Of a stretch of DNA of 64,000 nt, positions 1 through 12,147 are shown piece by piece (position 1 is the stretch's first letter; the number at the start of each line of letters is the position of its first letter). Source of the stretch: Ehretia macrophylla (taxonomy: Eukaryota > Streptophyta > Magnoliopsida > Boraginales > Ehretiaceae); assembly GCA_037974665.1 (NCBI GenBank), contig CM075782.1, forward strand, positions 39,670,851 through 39,734,850, written 5' to 3'. The translations under genes and the position numbers were made by a program. The notes beneath the pieces were generated by a model. That model ran no database searches. It was not told the DNA's origin and saw only the letters and a list, made by a program, of their open reading frames with translations.

Positions 1-1313
1 GATGGTATTCTTCAGTTTCGAAATAGGGTATGTGTTCCCGATAAACAGGGTTTGAGGAAAGGTATTCTGGATTAGGCTCATAATTCTAAATACACCATTC
101 ATCCCGATGGAAACAAGATGTATCGGGATTTGAAACAGCATTACTGGTGGAATAACATGAAAATGGAGGTTGCTCAGTTTATATCCAGATGTTTGACTTG
201 TCAGCGAGTGAAAGTCGAACATCAACAACCCGCAGGGTTGCTTCAGCCGTTGGCAATACCGGAGTGGAAGTATGAGCATATTACGATGGACTTCGTCACT
301 GGGTTGCCTAGAACACCGAGAGGTAACGATGCAGTTTGGGTTGTTGTGGACCTTTTGACGAAGACAGCTCATTTTATTCCGATGAGGATGAGAGATGAGG
401 TTGTAAAGTTGACAGATCTTTATTTGGATCAGATTGTTAGACTTCACGGGATTCCATCTAGTATTGTCTCAGATCGAGATCCTCGGTTTACTTCTCGATT
501 GTAGGGAAAACTTCAGGAAACTTTGGGTACTCAGTTGAACTTCAGTACAGCGTATCATCCATAGACCGACGGTCAGTCGGAGATGACTATTCAGATTCTG
601 GAGGATATGCTTAAGGCTTGTGTTCTGGACTTCGGGAAGAACTGGGAGAAACATCTACCACTTGTCGAGTTTGTCTATAACAATAGTTATCAAGCGACTA
701 TTGGAATGGCACCATTTGCAGCTCTCTACAGTTGTAAGTGCCGATCACCTTTGTATTGGGATGAAGTAGGGGAGATGAAGACTATTGATCTGACTATTAT
801 GCCAAAACTTCTAGAGAAGATTGAGAATGTTCAGTTGATCAGGCATAGAATACTGACAGCGCAGAGTAGATTCAAGAGTTATGCTGATAAGCGCCGTCGG
901 GATTTAGAGTTTGTAGTCGGGGTCGAGTTTTCTTGAAATTGTCTCCTCGAAAGGGGTTTGCTCATTATGGTAAAGGTGGTAAGTTGAGTCCGAGGTTTGC
1001 AGGGCCATTCGAGATTACCGGCAGGGTTGGCAAGTTAGCATATCGGTTGGCTTTACCGGAGAACTTCTCTAATGTCCACGACATTTTTCACGTATCTAAT
1101 TTGCGAAAATATAATCCTGATCCTTCTTATATTCTAGAGCCAAAGCCGTTACAGCTTCGTGAGAATCTGACTTATGATGAGCGGCCGATTCGCATTCTTG
1201 ATCAGATGGAACGAGAGTTGAGGTCAAAGAAGATTCCAATGGTCAAAGTGTTGTGGAAGCATCATGGGATTGAGGAAGCTACTTGGAAAAGGCGAGATCA
1301 GATGCAGCAGTAG
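1..1313 (+). pseudogene. Ty3/gypsy (Tekay/Del-like chromovirus) pol remnant: integrase plus chromodomain-like tail
   Basis: This is the C-terminal part of a gypsy polyprotein, entering from the left edge. Frame 1 reads an HHCC zinc finger (two His near 76-110, CxxC in CLTCQ near 196-207). It continues into the integrase core with Asp in ITMDF, Asp in VSDRD and Glu in DGQSE, so all three DDE residues are visible. After about 930 the reading continues in another frame through a GPF/Y-like region (AGPFEI) into a chromodomain-like tail ending EEATW and a stop at 1311-1313. The copy is dead: in-frame TAG stops lie at 73-75, 502-504 and 562-564, and a frameshift lies just before 936. The integrase would join the cDNA into chromatin, and the tail is thought to guide targeting. 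Tekay/Del assignment rests on the tail and on the GAGGACGAAATTTC motif before the polypurine tract. Confidence 0.93.
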
Positions 1314-1366
1314 TATCCAGATCTTTTCCATACAGCAAGTAAGAATTTCGAGGACGAAATTTCTTT

Positions 1367-1379
1367 AAGGGGGGAAGAA
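1367..1379 (+). other. Polypurine tract of the chromovirus remnant
   Basis: The purine run AAGGGGGGAAGAA sits directly before the LTR start TGTGAGACC at 1380. It is the plus-strand priming site of reverse transcription. The motif and its spacing recur on the minus strand at 49024-49036 next to the LARD LTR. Confidence 0.85.
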
Positions 1380-3825
1380 TGTGAGACCCCAGATTTCGTC
1401 TTTGCCTAGATTTGCCTGATTTGACCTGTTTATGTGTTATATGAGTTAGAATGTGCTAATTTTATGATTTATATTCCTATTACATGCTAAATGTGCATTC
1501 ATGAAATTTTATCAACGATTTTATGAATAGTATTTTGGTCACACGTCCACTAAATTTTTTACAGGGGTGTTTTAAACGTTTTAAAAACTAGTCCTCGAAT
1601 GTTAATAGACCCGTATCTGATTAAAATAGATTTTAAATCGGATTAGGAATTTTAAAGATTTTTACGCCTTCTTTTGTGAAAATCGAGTTTTTAATCGAGT
1701 CAGGTATAAGTTTATGCATGTCAAACTTGTTGTCAACTAAAAATATGCTACTTAAAAATAGTCTAAGTGTTAATTGCTTGCTTGTGAGAAAAATAGTCAA
1801 GAAACTAATTAAAAGACTAAAAATACTAAATTAAAAGACTAAGAAATCAACTTTGACTATTTTAATTTTGTTGACTTTGAGCTTTTAAGCATCAACACAC
1901 ATTAAAAAGATCACAAAACACACTCACAAACACACACATGGCCGAGAGGTTGAGGGAGAGAAAAAGAAAAGAATTTCAAAGGTTTTCAAAGCAAAATTCT
2001 CTTGAGAAACCTAGTTTTTGTCCATAGTTTTGCAAACCGAGCTAGATTCCACTTGTTGGGCACGCAGTGCACGTATTCCTAGACTTATTTCAGATCAAAG
2101 GTGAGAGAAAAATTCTAGATCTCAAAATGTCATTTTTATGTAAATTCATATAATCGAATTTTTAGCCGTTAAAATGTTAAATTGTTGTTAGATTATTGCT
2201 CAGTAGATGCTAAGGATCATTTTTATGTGTTTATAGCTGTTTTGATCGGTAGTAGCATGTATGTCTATTTTTCGGGTATTAGAAATTGAGTTATAGCTTC
2301 AATGTTGAATAATTGTTGTTGTGGTGGTTGGAATTGATTGCTGATAGCTTCTAAAAGTTTGATAATTGCGGGGTAGTAATGTTGTAATGCCGAAATTTTG
2401 ATTGTGATGTCGTGATGAAAGTCCAAAAATTTCAGCCATAGTGCATTGAGGTTTTAGGGTTGTTGGGTTTGTTTTAGATCGCTTTTGGTTGGTTTCTGAT
2501 GGGGTAAATGTAGATGCATGTGTGGGTGAGTAATAGGAAGTGGTTTGGAGGTTATCAGGTTAGTAGATTGTGAGTTATGAAGTTTGGAAGATTGTGTTGA
2601 CTTTTCTTGAAATGTTGAAATGTTGTTTTGAATGTTGGGTAGTGCTTGGGTAGTTGATTCTTGAATTGTTGTTGGTTGAGATCGGGGTTGAATGTTGGTT
2701 TAAATGCATGTTGAGTTGGATGGCCTACTTTGTCATCTAACCTAATTGTTTCATAATTGTATAGTTGTTGATTGTTGAATGTTGTTTATATGGTTGTTGA
2801 AATATTGATTATTCATTGCAGAAAGCGAGAGTCGTCGTTGTTGGCTTCTCGAATCGAAATTGTTATTGTTATTAAGAGTCGGGAGTCAGGCAACCCTCGT
2901 TGTTGGTTTCTCGAATTGGGTCTCATTGTTGTGAGCTTTGATAATGTTGTGTCACCTCGAGAGGCATCCTGGGTTGCTGGCACAGTTATCTTGGCTAATC
3001 CCTATTTCACATGGGTGGAGAGGCCATGGGGTGTGGGTCTAAGTCAAGGTACCTCAGGGTCATGTCATTGGGTTTGGAGGAGTTGAAGAGCATTGAAAAT
3101 GGTGTATGGAGCTTCATCAGCAAATGTATCGTATCCTTACTGTGTGTTTACTATCATTGTTATTGTTGCACTTATAATGTTATTGATGTTTATTGTGTGT
3201 TTACTGCTCACGGGATGATTTTCAAGGGGTATAGTAAATGCTTTTAAGAGATCTATCGAATCCTCACTGGGCTTGTTTTATATAAGCTCACTCTCAATTA
3301 TTGCATACATACAGGTGAAATTGAACAAGATTTCGGGTACGTGCCTCAGGAAGCTGAGAATGTGCCATATGTGGACGAGTCCTATGTGCCAGAGTCTTGT
3401 CCTTGATATCTAAGATGTAGTTCTCTTTTGTTATCTTGTATATTAAAACTAGTTGGTTGTATTTACTTAGAAGTTTATGATGTATAAGATGTTTTAAAGA
3501 TAGTGGATTAAATGTTGCTAGCTTAGCAGTCTTGTTTTGGAACATGATTAGATTGCTAGATTGGTTATAAGCTATTTTGGAAATGTATGTTATATAGCAT
3601 ATGTATGATGTTGGAACGGAGACATATAACCTATGGATGCAATGGTAAAAGAATGTTTAATGTATATTATGGTTGTGTTGTTTATTGTTGAATTGTTTGT
3701 GGAGTTGGTTGTATGACTTATAAAGAGGTTGGTTTAGAGCCTCGGTATCCAAGTTACAATCATTATACCGCCAAAATTCCGTTGCGTCCTGACTGATTGT
3801 AGGAGGGGTCGTGTTGGAGCGTGAC
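1380..3825 (+). repeat. 3' LTR of the Ty3/gypsy chromovirus remnant (2446 bp)
   Basis: The LTR starts with TG at 1380 and ends with CA (GGAGCGTGACA) at 3825. It is clearly homologous to the reverse complement of the LTRs at 46559-49023 and 51829-54293. Matching blocks include the 3' terminal 45 bp (GTTGCGTCCTGACTGATTGT and onward), the segment around 1925-2125 with the GGCCGAGAGG and TTGTTGGGCACGC motifs, and CAAAGGTGAGAGAAAAATTC. The short ORFs inside have no family signature and are not genes. The 5' LTR lies outside the window, so no target duplication can be checked; ATGCC follows at 3826-3830. Confidence 0.88.
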
Positions 3826-4274
3826 AATGCCCCATGAAAAAGGATTAGAGCCAAGAAATATACATTACGATATACATCCTTTCTACTTCAATTAAAAGAA
3901 AAGTAGAAGCACTTCAAAGCCTTTTCCACTATTTCAAATAAGGCGATCCTGGGCGGTTGATAACTAACTCTTCTTTCCGCGTCTTCTAGACTCTCCATAA
4001 AAGGGAGAATAAGTGCTATTTTCTATCGGAAGAGGATCGGCGGAAGCTGGTGCATTCCTTGAATTCCCACCTTCATAAGAAAGATCTTCCAGTTCCCTCC
4101 GATCAATGGTCGAATATCAGCTGTTACTAGTAAGTAAAGCAATCAAGCTAGTCTTCTTTTCCAAGGTAAGAATTAGTCACTGATCCGCTGTTACTCTTAT
4201 AATAAGCTTTGCTACCGCTAATCCGCTGTTACTACGACTATCGCATATCAGCTGTAGGTATACTAGTACTTTGA

Positions 4275-4556
4275 ATGACGCTCATTTCCATTGCCCTTTC
4301 TTTGGTCTTGTTGCTGTTGTTCTCTTTTTTATTTAGTTCTGTCGTCTTTATTCTTGCTTTTCTGCAGCTCCTGTTTCTAGCTCCGCTGGCTACTCTCGGG
4401 CATGCTCGCCGGACCCCTTGTTGTGAGTGTTTCGGTTTGTTCCTTCCTCTTTTTTTCCAAATTGTTCTGCCACCGCCGTTGAGGTTGGTTTTAGACCGGC
4501 TAGAGGCTGAAGACGACACAAGGAGGAGGTTGGTTTTCGCTAGGGACCACAATTAA
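4275..4556 (+). other. Anonymous 93-codon ORF in the NUMT
   Basis: The open frame has a hydrophobic N-terminal half of about 40 residues (leucine, valine and phenylalanine rich) and a basic C-terminal part. I do not recognise it as a known mitochondrial gene. A minus-strand ORF of similar length overlaps it at 4238-4552, so openness here is weak evidence. It could be a mitochondrial spacer ORF without function. Confidence 0.2.
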
Positions 4557-5888
4557 AGATCAACAAAGGGAAGTCTTTTAACATACACGTCTTATAGATC
4601 AGTCTAAATTCCCTCCAATTGAAAAAAGGCCGAGTTTCCTCCTTTCTAGCTTGACAGCCACCCGTGCTTCCGTCGAAGAAGCAAAGCCGTCGCCGCAAGT
4701 GGCAGATTCACATGCTCGCTTAGCTGCAACTATTGTGCTCGTGCCTCTCCCAAAGAGTCACCCTTACCTTATATTAGAATAAAGTAAGAAGAAAAGCCCG
4801 GTTAAGACCATATCTTACGTTACTCTTTCAATTCCGATTGCAGGGGAAGCGCGGAGCCCAACAGAAGAGCAGAGAATGTAGGCATTTCAATGGATGGAAT
4901 GAGAGGATATTTTGGTACATACATACCAGCCCGACCAGTATATGGGTAATCTTTCTATCTCTTTAAAGTAGCAATTCGATTTCAATATAGCAATAGCAGG
5001 AAAGACCTCTGAAAATTTTATCACTTAAGATAGTTTTTTCAAACGGGCAGGCATCCATATTGGTCAAGATTATGCAGTCTTTGTCTTATCCGGACGATCT
5101 CTTTCTCTGGTCAGTCTAAGGATGGATAGGGATAGAGGAGAGGAAGTAAGCAAGTGAAACGTTAGCGGTCTTTCAAATGTTTTGAGACTCCAAGAGAGGC
5201 TTACCTTTTGAGTTTTAGTTAGATGCCGGCTTGGTACACCGGCTCACTTTATTTTCTTTCTTTGGTCAGTGGATGCTTCTTGGCCTCATCCCTCGAAAAA
5301 GGGAGTAGTGATAAAAGGGTGACTATCATAATAAAATTCCACTAGTGAAGTTTTCCGTCTTAGGCTTCAAGCTATCAGTCAAGGAAGTCAGTCTAAACCC
5401 TAAGCCAAGATCTGCTTTTTGCCAGTCAACTCTCTTTAGAGAAGTCTCAAGCACTTAACCACTTATTTAGGAAAAGAGAAAATAGGTGGCACTGGTACAC
5501 AGAATAAAAAGAAAGCTTGAAAGTTTAGTTAGAGTTCTCTGTTAGGGTGACTCGACAGCTAGATTAATAGCCTTTTGTAAATTCTTTAATTCAGAAAGTA
5601 GGCATTTAGCCTCTAAGTCAGCTTGCCTTTTGCCTTGTGGCTTGGATCGAAGGAGAGTGAAGAAAGTTTCATTTCTCTCTATGGAAGCATCAGGAACAAG
5701 CAAAGATGCCACCGATTAAGAGTTGGAGATTGTGCTTCATATTCTTTATGTATGTATTATCCATTCATTCGGATTTCGAACAAGCCTTAGGTTGAATCCC
5801 AACATGAGCGAGTAGGGATTCTAGGACAGTTTCAAACAGCTTCTTAGGGCTAGTTACTATCGTATCCAAATTCGCCTTAGATAGAGCT

Positions 5889-6284
5889 CTAATAAATCTT
5901 TATGTCAAGGAGCGGAGCAGCTTGAACAGAGGGAGAGGCTGGATAGAATTCAGCTCGACCGATAGGGAGAGGAATGGAGTTGGCTACAGGGCTTGGTCCG
6001 ATGAATGGAGACTTTTGGATATCAAGTGTTGATGGTTCCTGCTGATATGCTTTTGAAAACCTAGTTGAGGTATGAAGTAACTCGACTGATAAGGAGAGGA
6101 CGATATCGAACAAAAACTCCTTTTGGAAATGGAAAGAAATCGCATTGAAAGCCTGATCTAGGTCATCAAAGTAGAAATTTAAGAAAATCGGGGCAGCTAC
6201 AGGTGGCAGTCCTTTGTTTGGCAATACATTCTCTCTGGACTCAGTTACAACAGTAATTTCCATATATAAAGCAATTAGCTCCAT
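5889..6284 (-). other. Anonymous 131-codon ORF in the NUMT
   Basis: This minus-strand frame has the look of anonymous plant mitochondrial ORFs (proline-rich C-terminal part with GRAEFYPASPSVQAAP). No conserved domain or catalytic motif is recognised. It lies just downstream of the rps3 fragment on the same strand. Probably untranslated in the nucleus. Confidence 0.3.
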
Positions 6285-6388
6285 CAGAAATGGATCCTTT
6301 ACTGCAAATGAGACTTTCCAAGAGTCTTGCGGCTTTTTAAGGAGGAAACATGATCACAAAGCAAGAGCTTTTTAGCCTTCCCCCAGCC

Positions 6389-6508
6389 AGTAGCACCGAA
6401 GAAAGGAAAGAGGAAGATGATTGTTTTTGTTGATCCCGCGAAGCGAATATCATTCGCTTGGCGAATGAAGTGGGTCAACCTCTTTTTGGCTTCGGCCAAA
6501 CACTTTTT
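6389..6508 (-). pseudogene. rps3: Fragment of mitochondrial rps3
   Basis: The minus strand reads about 40 codons ([18 protein letters not shown], then [11 protein letters not shown] and FPFFGAT) that I recognise as the internal part of plant mitochondrial ribosomal protein S3, a small-subunit protein. Family members carry nearly the same segment. Upstream, the frame meets a TGA two codons before the match. Downstream of FPFFGAT the frame stays open but no longer resembles rps3. Only this internal piece is present, so it is a non-functional transfer product. The break may be a recombination typical of mitochondrial DNA, made before or after transfer. Confidence 0.75.
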
Positions 6509-6890
6509 CGCGGCTCATCCCGCTCAACCACTGACCACTTGAGAGCAGGAGAGCACTTCTTGCTCTAATTCTCAGGCGGCAGCCCCGTCTGTCTCTAACC
6601 TGACTGCCGATTGCCAATTCCCAGTCCTAAGACGATTACCCCCGATTCGCCGACATTAGCCTCCGAACAAGCTCATGCTATCTTGTGAGTAAGAGGAAGA
6701 TTCCTCCTTGTCGCAAGAATAGGTTTTGCAAGTGAAACAGAAAACACTGTTAGCTACGAAGGGCTTGGTTTGACAGAGGGAGCTATTTGACTAGGTAACT
6801 AGAGAAAGGATTCTCGCCAGGAGAGTAGGAGCCAATTTTAGAAAACTCTTTGAATAAAAGTATTAGGAATTAGCTTCAACTTTCCATAAA

Positions 6891-8994
6891 GTCTAGGATT
6901 TTTTATTTTTTATTTTTTTTGGTTGATCTAAAATGTGTAGGATAGAATACAACAATATTTACGTAATAAATCCATCTATATGTGGCTAAAGCATAGTTAT
7001 GAGCCTCAAGGGTAAAGGTACATCTTATTGAGTAGGGGATACAGTCTGCACTTATCTCATTTTTTTTTTTTGGAATATGTATGTATTTTAAACATATTTT
7101 TAAATAAAAAAATCAATTCAGCTCTTATTAAAAAATATTATCTATGTATGATAGTTAACCTTGTGTGGCTTCGGAAAAAAAAAAAAAAAAAAAAAAAAAA
7201 CCCTGTGTAATTTTATCTCTACTGACAAAAAATTTTTAGATTCGCCCATGATTAGCCAACTGCGAAGACGTGTAATGATAATGAGCGACACTTGTGCTCA
7301 CTCGTCAAATTTGTATCCCAAAGAAAGACTTTACAATAATAATTACAATTTTTTTTCGTGCGGATGCGGCACTTTTGTCAGAAATTGACAACACAAAAGA
7401 ATGAGGAAGAAATAGCCATGTGATGCATGGAGCCCGCAAGGCATTAATGAAGCTGGCACAAATAAGTATCAAAAGTCTACAATACCCTTTATAGCAAAAA
7501 CCTTGAATTTTACTCATATGTCCTTTTTTTTTTTTTACTTGGGTTAGAACTTAAACAAATGTCATTGACAATTTTTTTACTATCTTTCTAGGAAACCATT
7601 GTTTTTTTTTTAATTTTTTCTGTCATACAATAAATGTCATATATAATGTGAATGACAATGTAAATGTGAAAATCAACATAAACATGCAATTAGCGATTAA
7701 AAATTTTCAATCACTATAATATCATCATAAGTAAAGTATAAATTATTGGGTTACATTATATGATTTAAGAATCAAAAACATCAATTTTTTTTTTTTTTTG
7801 TGTTGGTGGTACAAAATACATCACCTAACGAATAAAATTATAAAATCGCATCAACAAACGTAATTAATGATTAAAAAAAAATCAAATTAACAAGTAAAGA
7901 CAAAAGTTTTGTCAAATGACAAAATTAGGTCCCATGTAGTGTTATTTTTTTTTTCCAAACGTGTGCCCACGTGTAGTGTTAGTGTCTTTTTTTTTATTCA
8001 AAACAAACAATCAAAATTGCAAGCAATCAACTCAGCCAAAAAAAAAAAAAGAATTTGCATAAATCCATTACTTTCTCAGCAATGTTAGTGTCTTTTTTTT
8101 TTTTCAAAGCATGTTTTGCATGCAATCAACTTAGCCGAAAAGAAAAGAAAAAAAAAAAAGAATTTGCATGCAATCCAATGATCCGTTACTTTCTCAACAA
8201 CGGTTTTGGAGAGTAGTTTTTTTTTTTTTGTCGGAGTTTTGGAGAGTAATGAATGGATTGGAATTAATTGCCTTGATCGATATTTTCTATGCACAAGAGT
8301 AAAATCGTAATTGCGCAAGAAAAGATATAATGGACCATTCAATTTTGAAAAGGATAAATTTATAATTGACTTATAAATTGACATTTGTTTAAAAAGGTAA
8401 AATGAATGAACGTTTACAATTAATGCTCATCCCATTAAATTGAGGGCACAAGAATTTTGTGCTGACGTGACAACGTCCGCATGGAACACAAACCCTAATA
8501 ATTATACCAAACAGTCTTGCTTTTCCGGGTTCAAACAATGAGGACCATAACAAATGAGAGAGATGTAATTATTCCTTTATAAAAGTAAAGAAAGGCATTC
8601 TTGTATATTCCACGAAATTCATGATGTACGTGAGGTCTAAAGATTTCATTTAAATTGTTATTTTGGATGAAGCAACTTTTGATTCAAAGTTATTACACGA
8701 GATTATTTTCAATTTTTCAATAGTTCCTGTGATGACGCATCATTGAAATTTGAAACCATATGATTTCTCCAACCCATCTAATGTACAAAGTTAACTAAGT
8801 CACTCTCTTAAATCACTTTGGTGTCTTCTATTTTGTTTGTTATTATTGGATTTAGAAGTTACGAGTTTTAACTATAAAAATAGCATCTTACAAAATGTAA
8901 AGTAAAACTATACATACAATAGACTTCAAACGAAAGTGTTCTAATATATTCCACGAGTAAGACCCAAAAGTGATGTATTACCAATGAATCACAT
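6891..8994. other. AT-rich intergenic DNA with homopolymer runs
   Basis: There is an A run of about 28 at 7173-7200 and many T runs of 8-14 (around 7057, 7525, 7785, 8090, 8220). A short repeated phrase (GTTAGTGTCTTTTTTT with AGAATTTGCAT nearby) occurs around 7979-8060 and 8083-8170, which suggests a local duplication. No gene or complete transposon was recognised. Confidence 0.6.
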
Positions 8995-9180
8995 CTACCT
9001 TACTTGAACATCTAACTCTTCCTTCGGTAAAGCATTTTTGTATCTCTTATACAAACTATGAAATTCCTCATCTTCAATTGATAAAGCTCTTGAATAATAG
9101 CCTTCATAGTAAAGCCAGAATATAGTCTTGTCAACAGGGCCTAGTTCCTTAATTAATTCAAGATAATGGATGACTCTTGC
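8995..9180 (-). pseudogene. Orphan exon-like coding segment, function unknown
   Basis: The minus strand holds about 55 uninterrupted codons with a convincing protein-like composition (ELIKELGPVDKTIFWLYYEG, then YYSRALSIEDEEF and KNALPKEELDVQ). It ends at GTAAGG, a good plant 5' splice site, or at the TAG at 8995-8997 if translated through. At the other end a TGA lies just upstream of an AG-rich acceptor-like stretch near 9175-9185. I do not recognise the family. No flanking exons are visible within 1 kb, so it may be a captured exon, a pseudogene fragment, or one exon of a gene with long introns. Confidence 0.4.
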
Positions 9181-10455
9181 TCATTTGGCTCAATTGTTAG
9201 TGGGAAAATAACATCATAGTTTTTATGGTTTGTCAAAAGTGCACAGAACTTTTTTATATTTTCAAAAGTGCATCGAACCCCTGTGTTTTTTAAAATAAGC
9301 ATACGTACCCCCTCACACCTTTCCGTTAACAAAGTTAATTGAATTGTAAAAAAAGACTTAAATACCCCTTAATTCCTTTTTTTTCTCTCTTTTCTCCTTT
9401 TCTTTTTTGTTTATACATATTAAGCCAAAAAAATAAGTATATATTTTATAAGATAAAAGTACCCTAATTTTATTTTCTTTCTCATTTTTCTTTGTAAAAA
9501 TACTCATGGAATTATAAGGTTGCAAAAAACAATGACTGGCCAACAACTGCCTTCTTTGACACAATTATGTTTTATTTGTTAGAGGGAAAAGCTTAAAAAA
9601 GTCCAAACAGATATGAGTAGGCACATGTGAATTGGTTTATGCACCATTAATAATGTGGACGTTTCGAAAAGTAAACCCTTTATTAAAAAAGAAATTTGGG
9701 ACCCTTTTTTCAGGGATATGTTGTATTTTGAGAAAATGTTACAAGTTGCTAGTCCATTTTGTCCAGTTGAGAGGAATGTGGACTCACACACCCCGCATGT
9801 GAAAACTAGACAAAACCGGCAATTGGGTGCAAACATTGTCCTATATTTTATTCCTCTGGAGTAAAACTGCTATCATAGTGGTAGAAGTGGCAGTATTTAT
9901 CTTGGATGGCCTTTCAATGGTAAAAAAATTCAACTTCCAAGTTTTTTATGCATCTGAGGAGTAGACTTGTAAACGAATTTATTGAATTTCGCGTATTAGG
10001 CGCGTCTCTATGGCTGGTGGTATGAAGCTTCTCTTTTCTTTTGTTTTTGTGGTCAATGGTACGAAGCTTCTCAGTTCTCAACTCTCGCAATTGGCACATC
10101 TCTTCCATCAACACACTTTGAGTGACAGATTTTATCATGCTAGAGCTTCACCTAGGAAGCAAGCATACTCTCTTGTCACTCCCACTAGCCCCCACGAAAT
10201 GACACCTCCTACCAATATTTTCGTCCTCTTTTTCTTGAAACATTATTGTAACATTCTATATCACATTAATTTTGAAAAATATATGTACCTACGTTATAAT
10301 GATTTTAGTTTTTATTACTGTTAGTACAAGTTTAGACCTTTTAGACCATTCATTTAGGTTGAATGCGATTGCAAGCTAATAGTTAGACCAAAGTCATTAC
10401 AAAAGTACCAAAGGATTACTTAAGCTTGTATTATTATCAAGGTTTAAACATAATT
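9181..10455. other. Intergenic DNA, nothing recognised
   Basis: Around 9217-9340 there is a sequence of the type found in Mutator-like foldback arms (GTTTGTCAAAAGTGCAC and variants), but no second arm was found. The rest contains no RNA gene, transposon end or credible ORF that I could see. Confidence 0.5.
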
Positions 10456-10458
10456 TAA

Positions 10459-11195
10459 GGTCTGTTTGATCTAACTTTAAATTTTTTTGTTGTGTTGTAG
10501 AGCTTTAGTAGTAGAACTTTGGTTAAAAATGCTTTTAAACAAAAACGGTTGATTGTTTGACCTAGTCATGTTAGAAATACTATTCACTGGCACAACATAA
10601 TTAAATATAACAACAATAAGTGTGAGAAAAATAAAAAAAAAATTGTAGTGAATTATCCAAAATATATGGAGGGGAATTTTTTAGTAAGACTTTGTTTGGT
10701 CAAACTGTAAAATTTTAGGTTTTGAGTTATAGAGATTTTAGTAGTAGAACTTTCATTAGAAGTTTGTTAAACAAATGCACTATTTGGCTTATGTCTAGCA
10801 ATATTGAGCTTTTAGAAAGTTTGAGGGCAATGTTGGATTTTAAAAAATATGAAATGATATATTTGAAAAAGAAAAAGAAAAACAGTTTCTCACATTATAT
10901 AAAAATAGTTTTGCCAAAACTTTTTTCGAAGAGCTCCAAATTGGAGTTTCTTATTTTTTTAGCTTTGATTTTTACTTAAAGCGTTTTAAAAAATAGGCCA
11001 AATATGTAATTTTTAAACTTACAAGAAGTGCTTTTGAGTATCTAAAAACTAGGTCAAACAGAGCCTAAAGAAAAAATAAAAACAGCTTCTAGCATAATGT
11101 AAAAACAATTTTATTGAGCTTCTTATTTTGTAGTTTTTTTTTTAAAAAAAATTATCTTTTCCCTAAAAGCTTTTTAAAAAATAGGACAAACAGAT
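10459..11195. mobile_element. Harbinger/Tourist-like MITE, interrupted by a related MITE
   Basis: The left end GGTCTGTTTGATCT (10459) and right end CAAACAGAT (11195) form an imperfect inverted pair flanked by TAA at 10456-10458 and 11196-11198. The centre is interrupted by the element at 10688-11065. Both carry the phrase TTTAGTAGTAGAACTTT and belong to one family. A diverged relative lacking clear ends is seen at about 27256-27610. Ends are degenerate, so this call is less certain than the inner one. Confidence 0.5.
10688..11065. mobile_element. Harbinger/Tourist-like MITE (378 bp)
   Basis: The left end GACTTTGTTTGGTC and the inverted right end GGCTCTGTTTGACC match at most positions. The element is bounded by TAA at 10685-10687 and 11066-11068, the 3 bp duplication typical of PIF/Harbinger. 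It has no transposase coding capacity; the 85-codon ORF inside is spurious. Confidence 0.72.
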
Positions 11196-11624
11196 TAATT
11201 TTATTTTCTAAACTTACAAAAACACTTTTAAATATATATATATATATAAGCAATTGAGTATACTTAATAGATTAAAGGACAAGGATTATTACAATTATAA
11301 CGAAGAAAGCCTCTGTATTCACGGTCACACATCCTATTTTCCTCGTTAGTGATATGGGATGTTTGAAAAAAAAAAAAAGGATGGGGCAACACTTTATGTA
11401 CCACAACGACTTCGACAAGTCTTTGCATTAAAAAAAAAAAACCGTGGACGATGATAATTTCCAAGAAGAAACAACTTTTTTTTTGTTTATTTATTTATTT
11501 ATTTTTGAAAGAAGAAACAATTGAAAGTCCTTTCTTGCATTAATGAGGAAAGAATTTACGTTCTTGGGAGGACTCCCTCCTCACAATTACTACACGATGC
11601 CTCCTTCTTATTTTTTATTTTTTT

Positions 11625-12051
11625 GGTAAATGTCATTAGTGGTCCCTTATTTTTGAAAGTTGTGACATTTTGGTTTTACATAATTTGAAATGAACTTTTT
11701 AGTACTAAATATATTGCAAATTTAACACTGTTGACCTAACTTTTTTATTCTATTAGTTTGTTAACATTTTTTGCTCGTAATTAACACAAAAACTGATTGC
11801 TTTCTTTTCTTTTTTAATATAACATACCACACATGTATATAGGAATTGACCAATTTGACCGTAAAAAATAAGTGCTATAAAAAACATGTGCCAATCATGT
11901 GCAAAAAATGTTAACAAATTAATGGAATAAGTAAGTTGGGTTAATGATGTCAAATTTATAATACATTTAAGACCAAAATATTTATTTTAAAAGATATAAG
12001 ATCAAAATATCACAAACTCCAAAAATAAGGCACCATTGGTAGCATTTATCC
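11625..12051. mobile_element. Foldback MITE, probably Mutator-like (about 427 bp)
   Basis: The left arm begins GGTAAATGTCATTAGTGG and the right arm, reversed, begins GGATAAATGCTACCAATGG. The arms continue as imperfect complements (TTATTTTTGAAAGTTGTGAC against its partner near 12005-12030; TTAACATTTTTTGC against GCAAAAAATGTTAA near the centre). T runs on both sides make the 9 bp duplication ambiguous. Confidence 0.6.
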
Positions 12052-12147
12052 TTTTTTTTAGTAAGAAAGAGATTTGTTAAACTCTAAAACTTGGTATAAA
12101 AAGTGTTTGTCTCAATATAAAAACGAGGCGCAAAAAGATATCCTTTA

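Larger units (their letters stand above)
3826..6890. other. Nuclear mitochondrial DNA insertion (NUMT) of about 3.1 kb
   Basis: From the base after the LTR to about 6890 the composition changes sharply. GC is higher, long A or T runs are absent, and there are many CTTTCTT/GAAAGA-type runs typical of plant mitochondrial spacers. AT-rich nuclear sequence resumes with the T-rich run near 6900. The origin is supported by an rps3 fragment at 6389-6508 (minus). Apart from that fragment only anonymous ORFs are seen, at 4275-4556 (+) and 5889-6284 (-). The right boundary is approximate. The LTR abuts the block directly, so the retrotransposon may have inserted into it. Confidence 0.7.
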
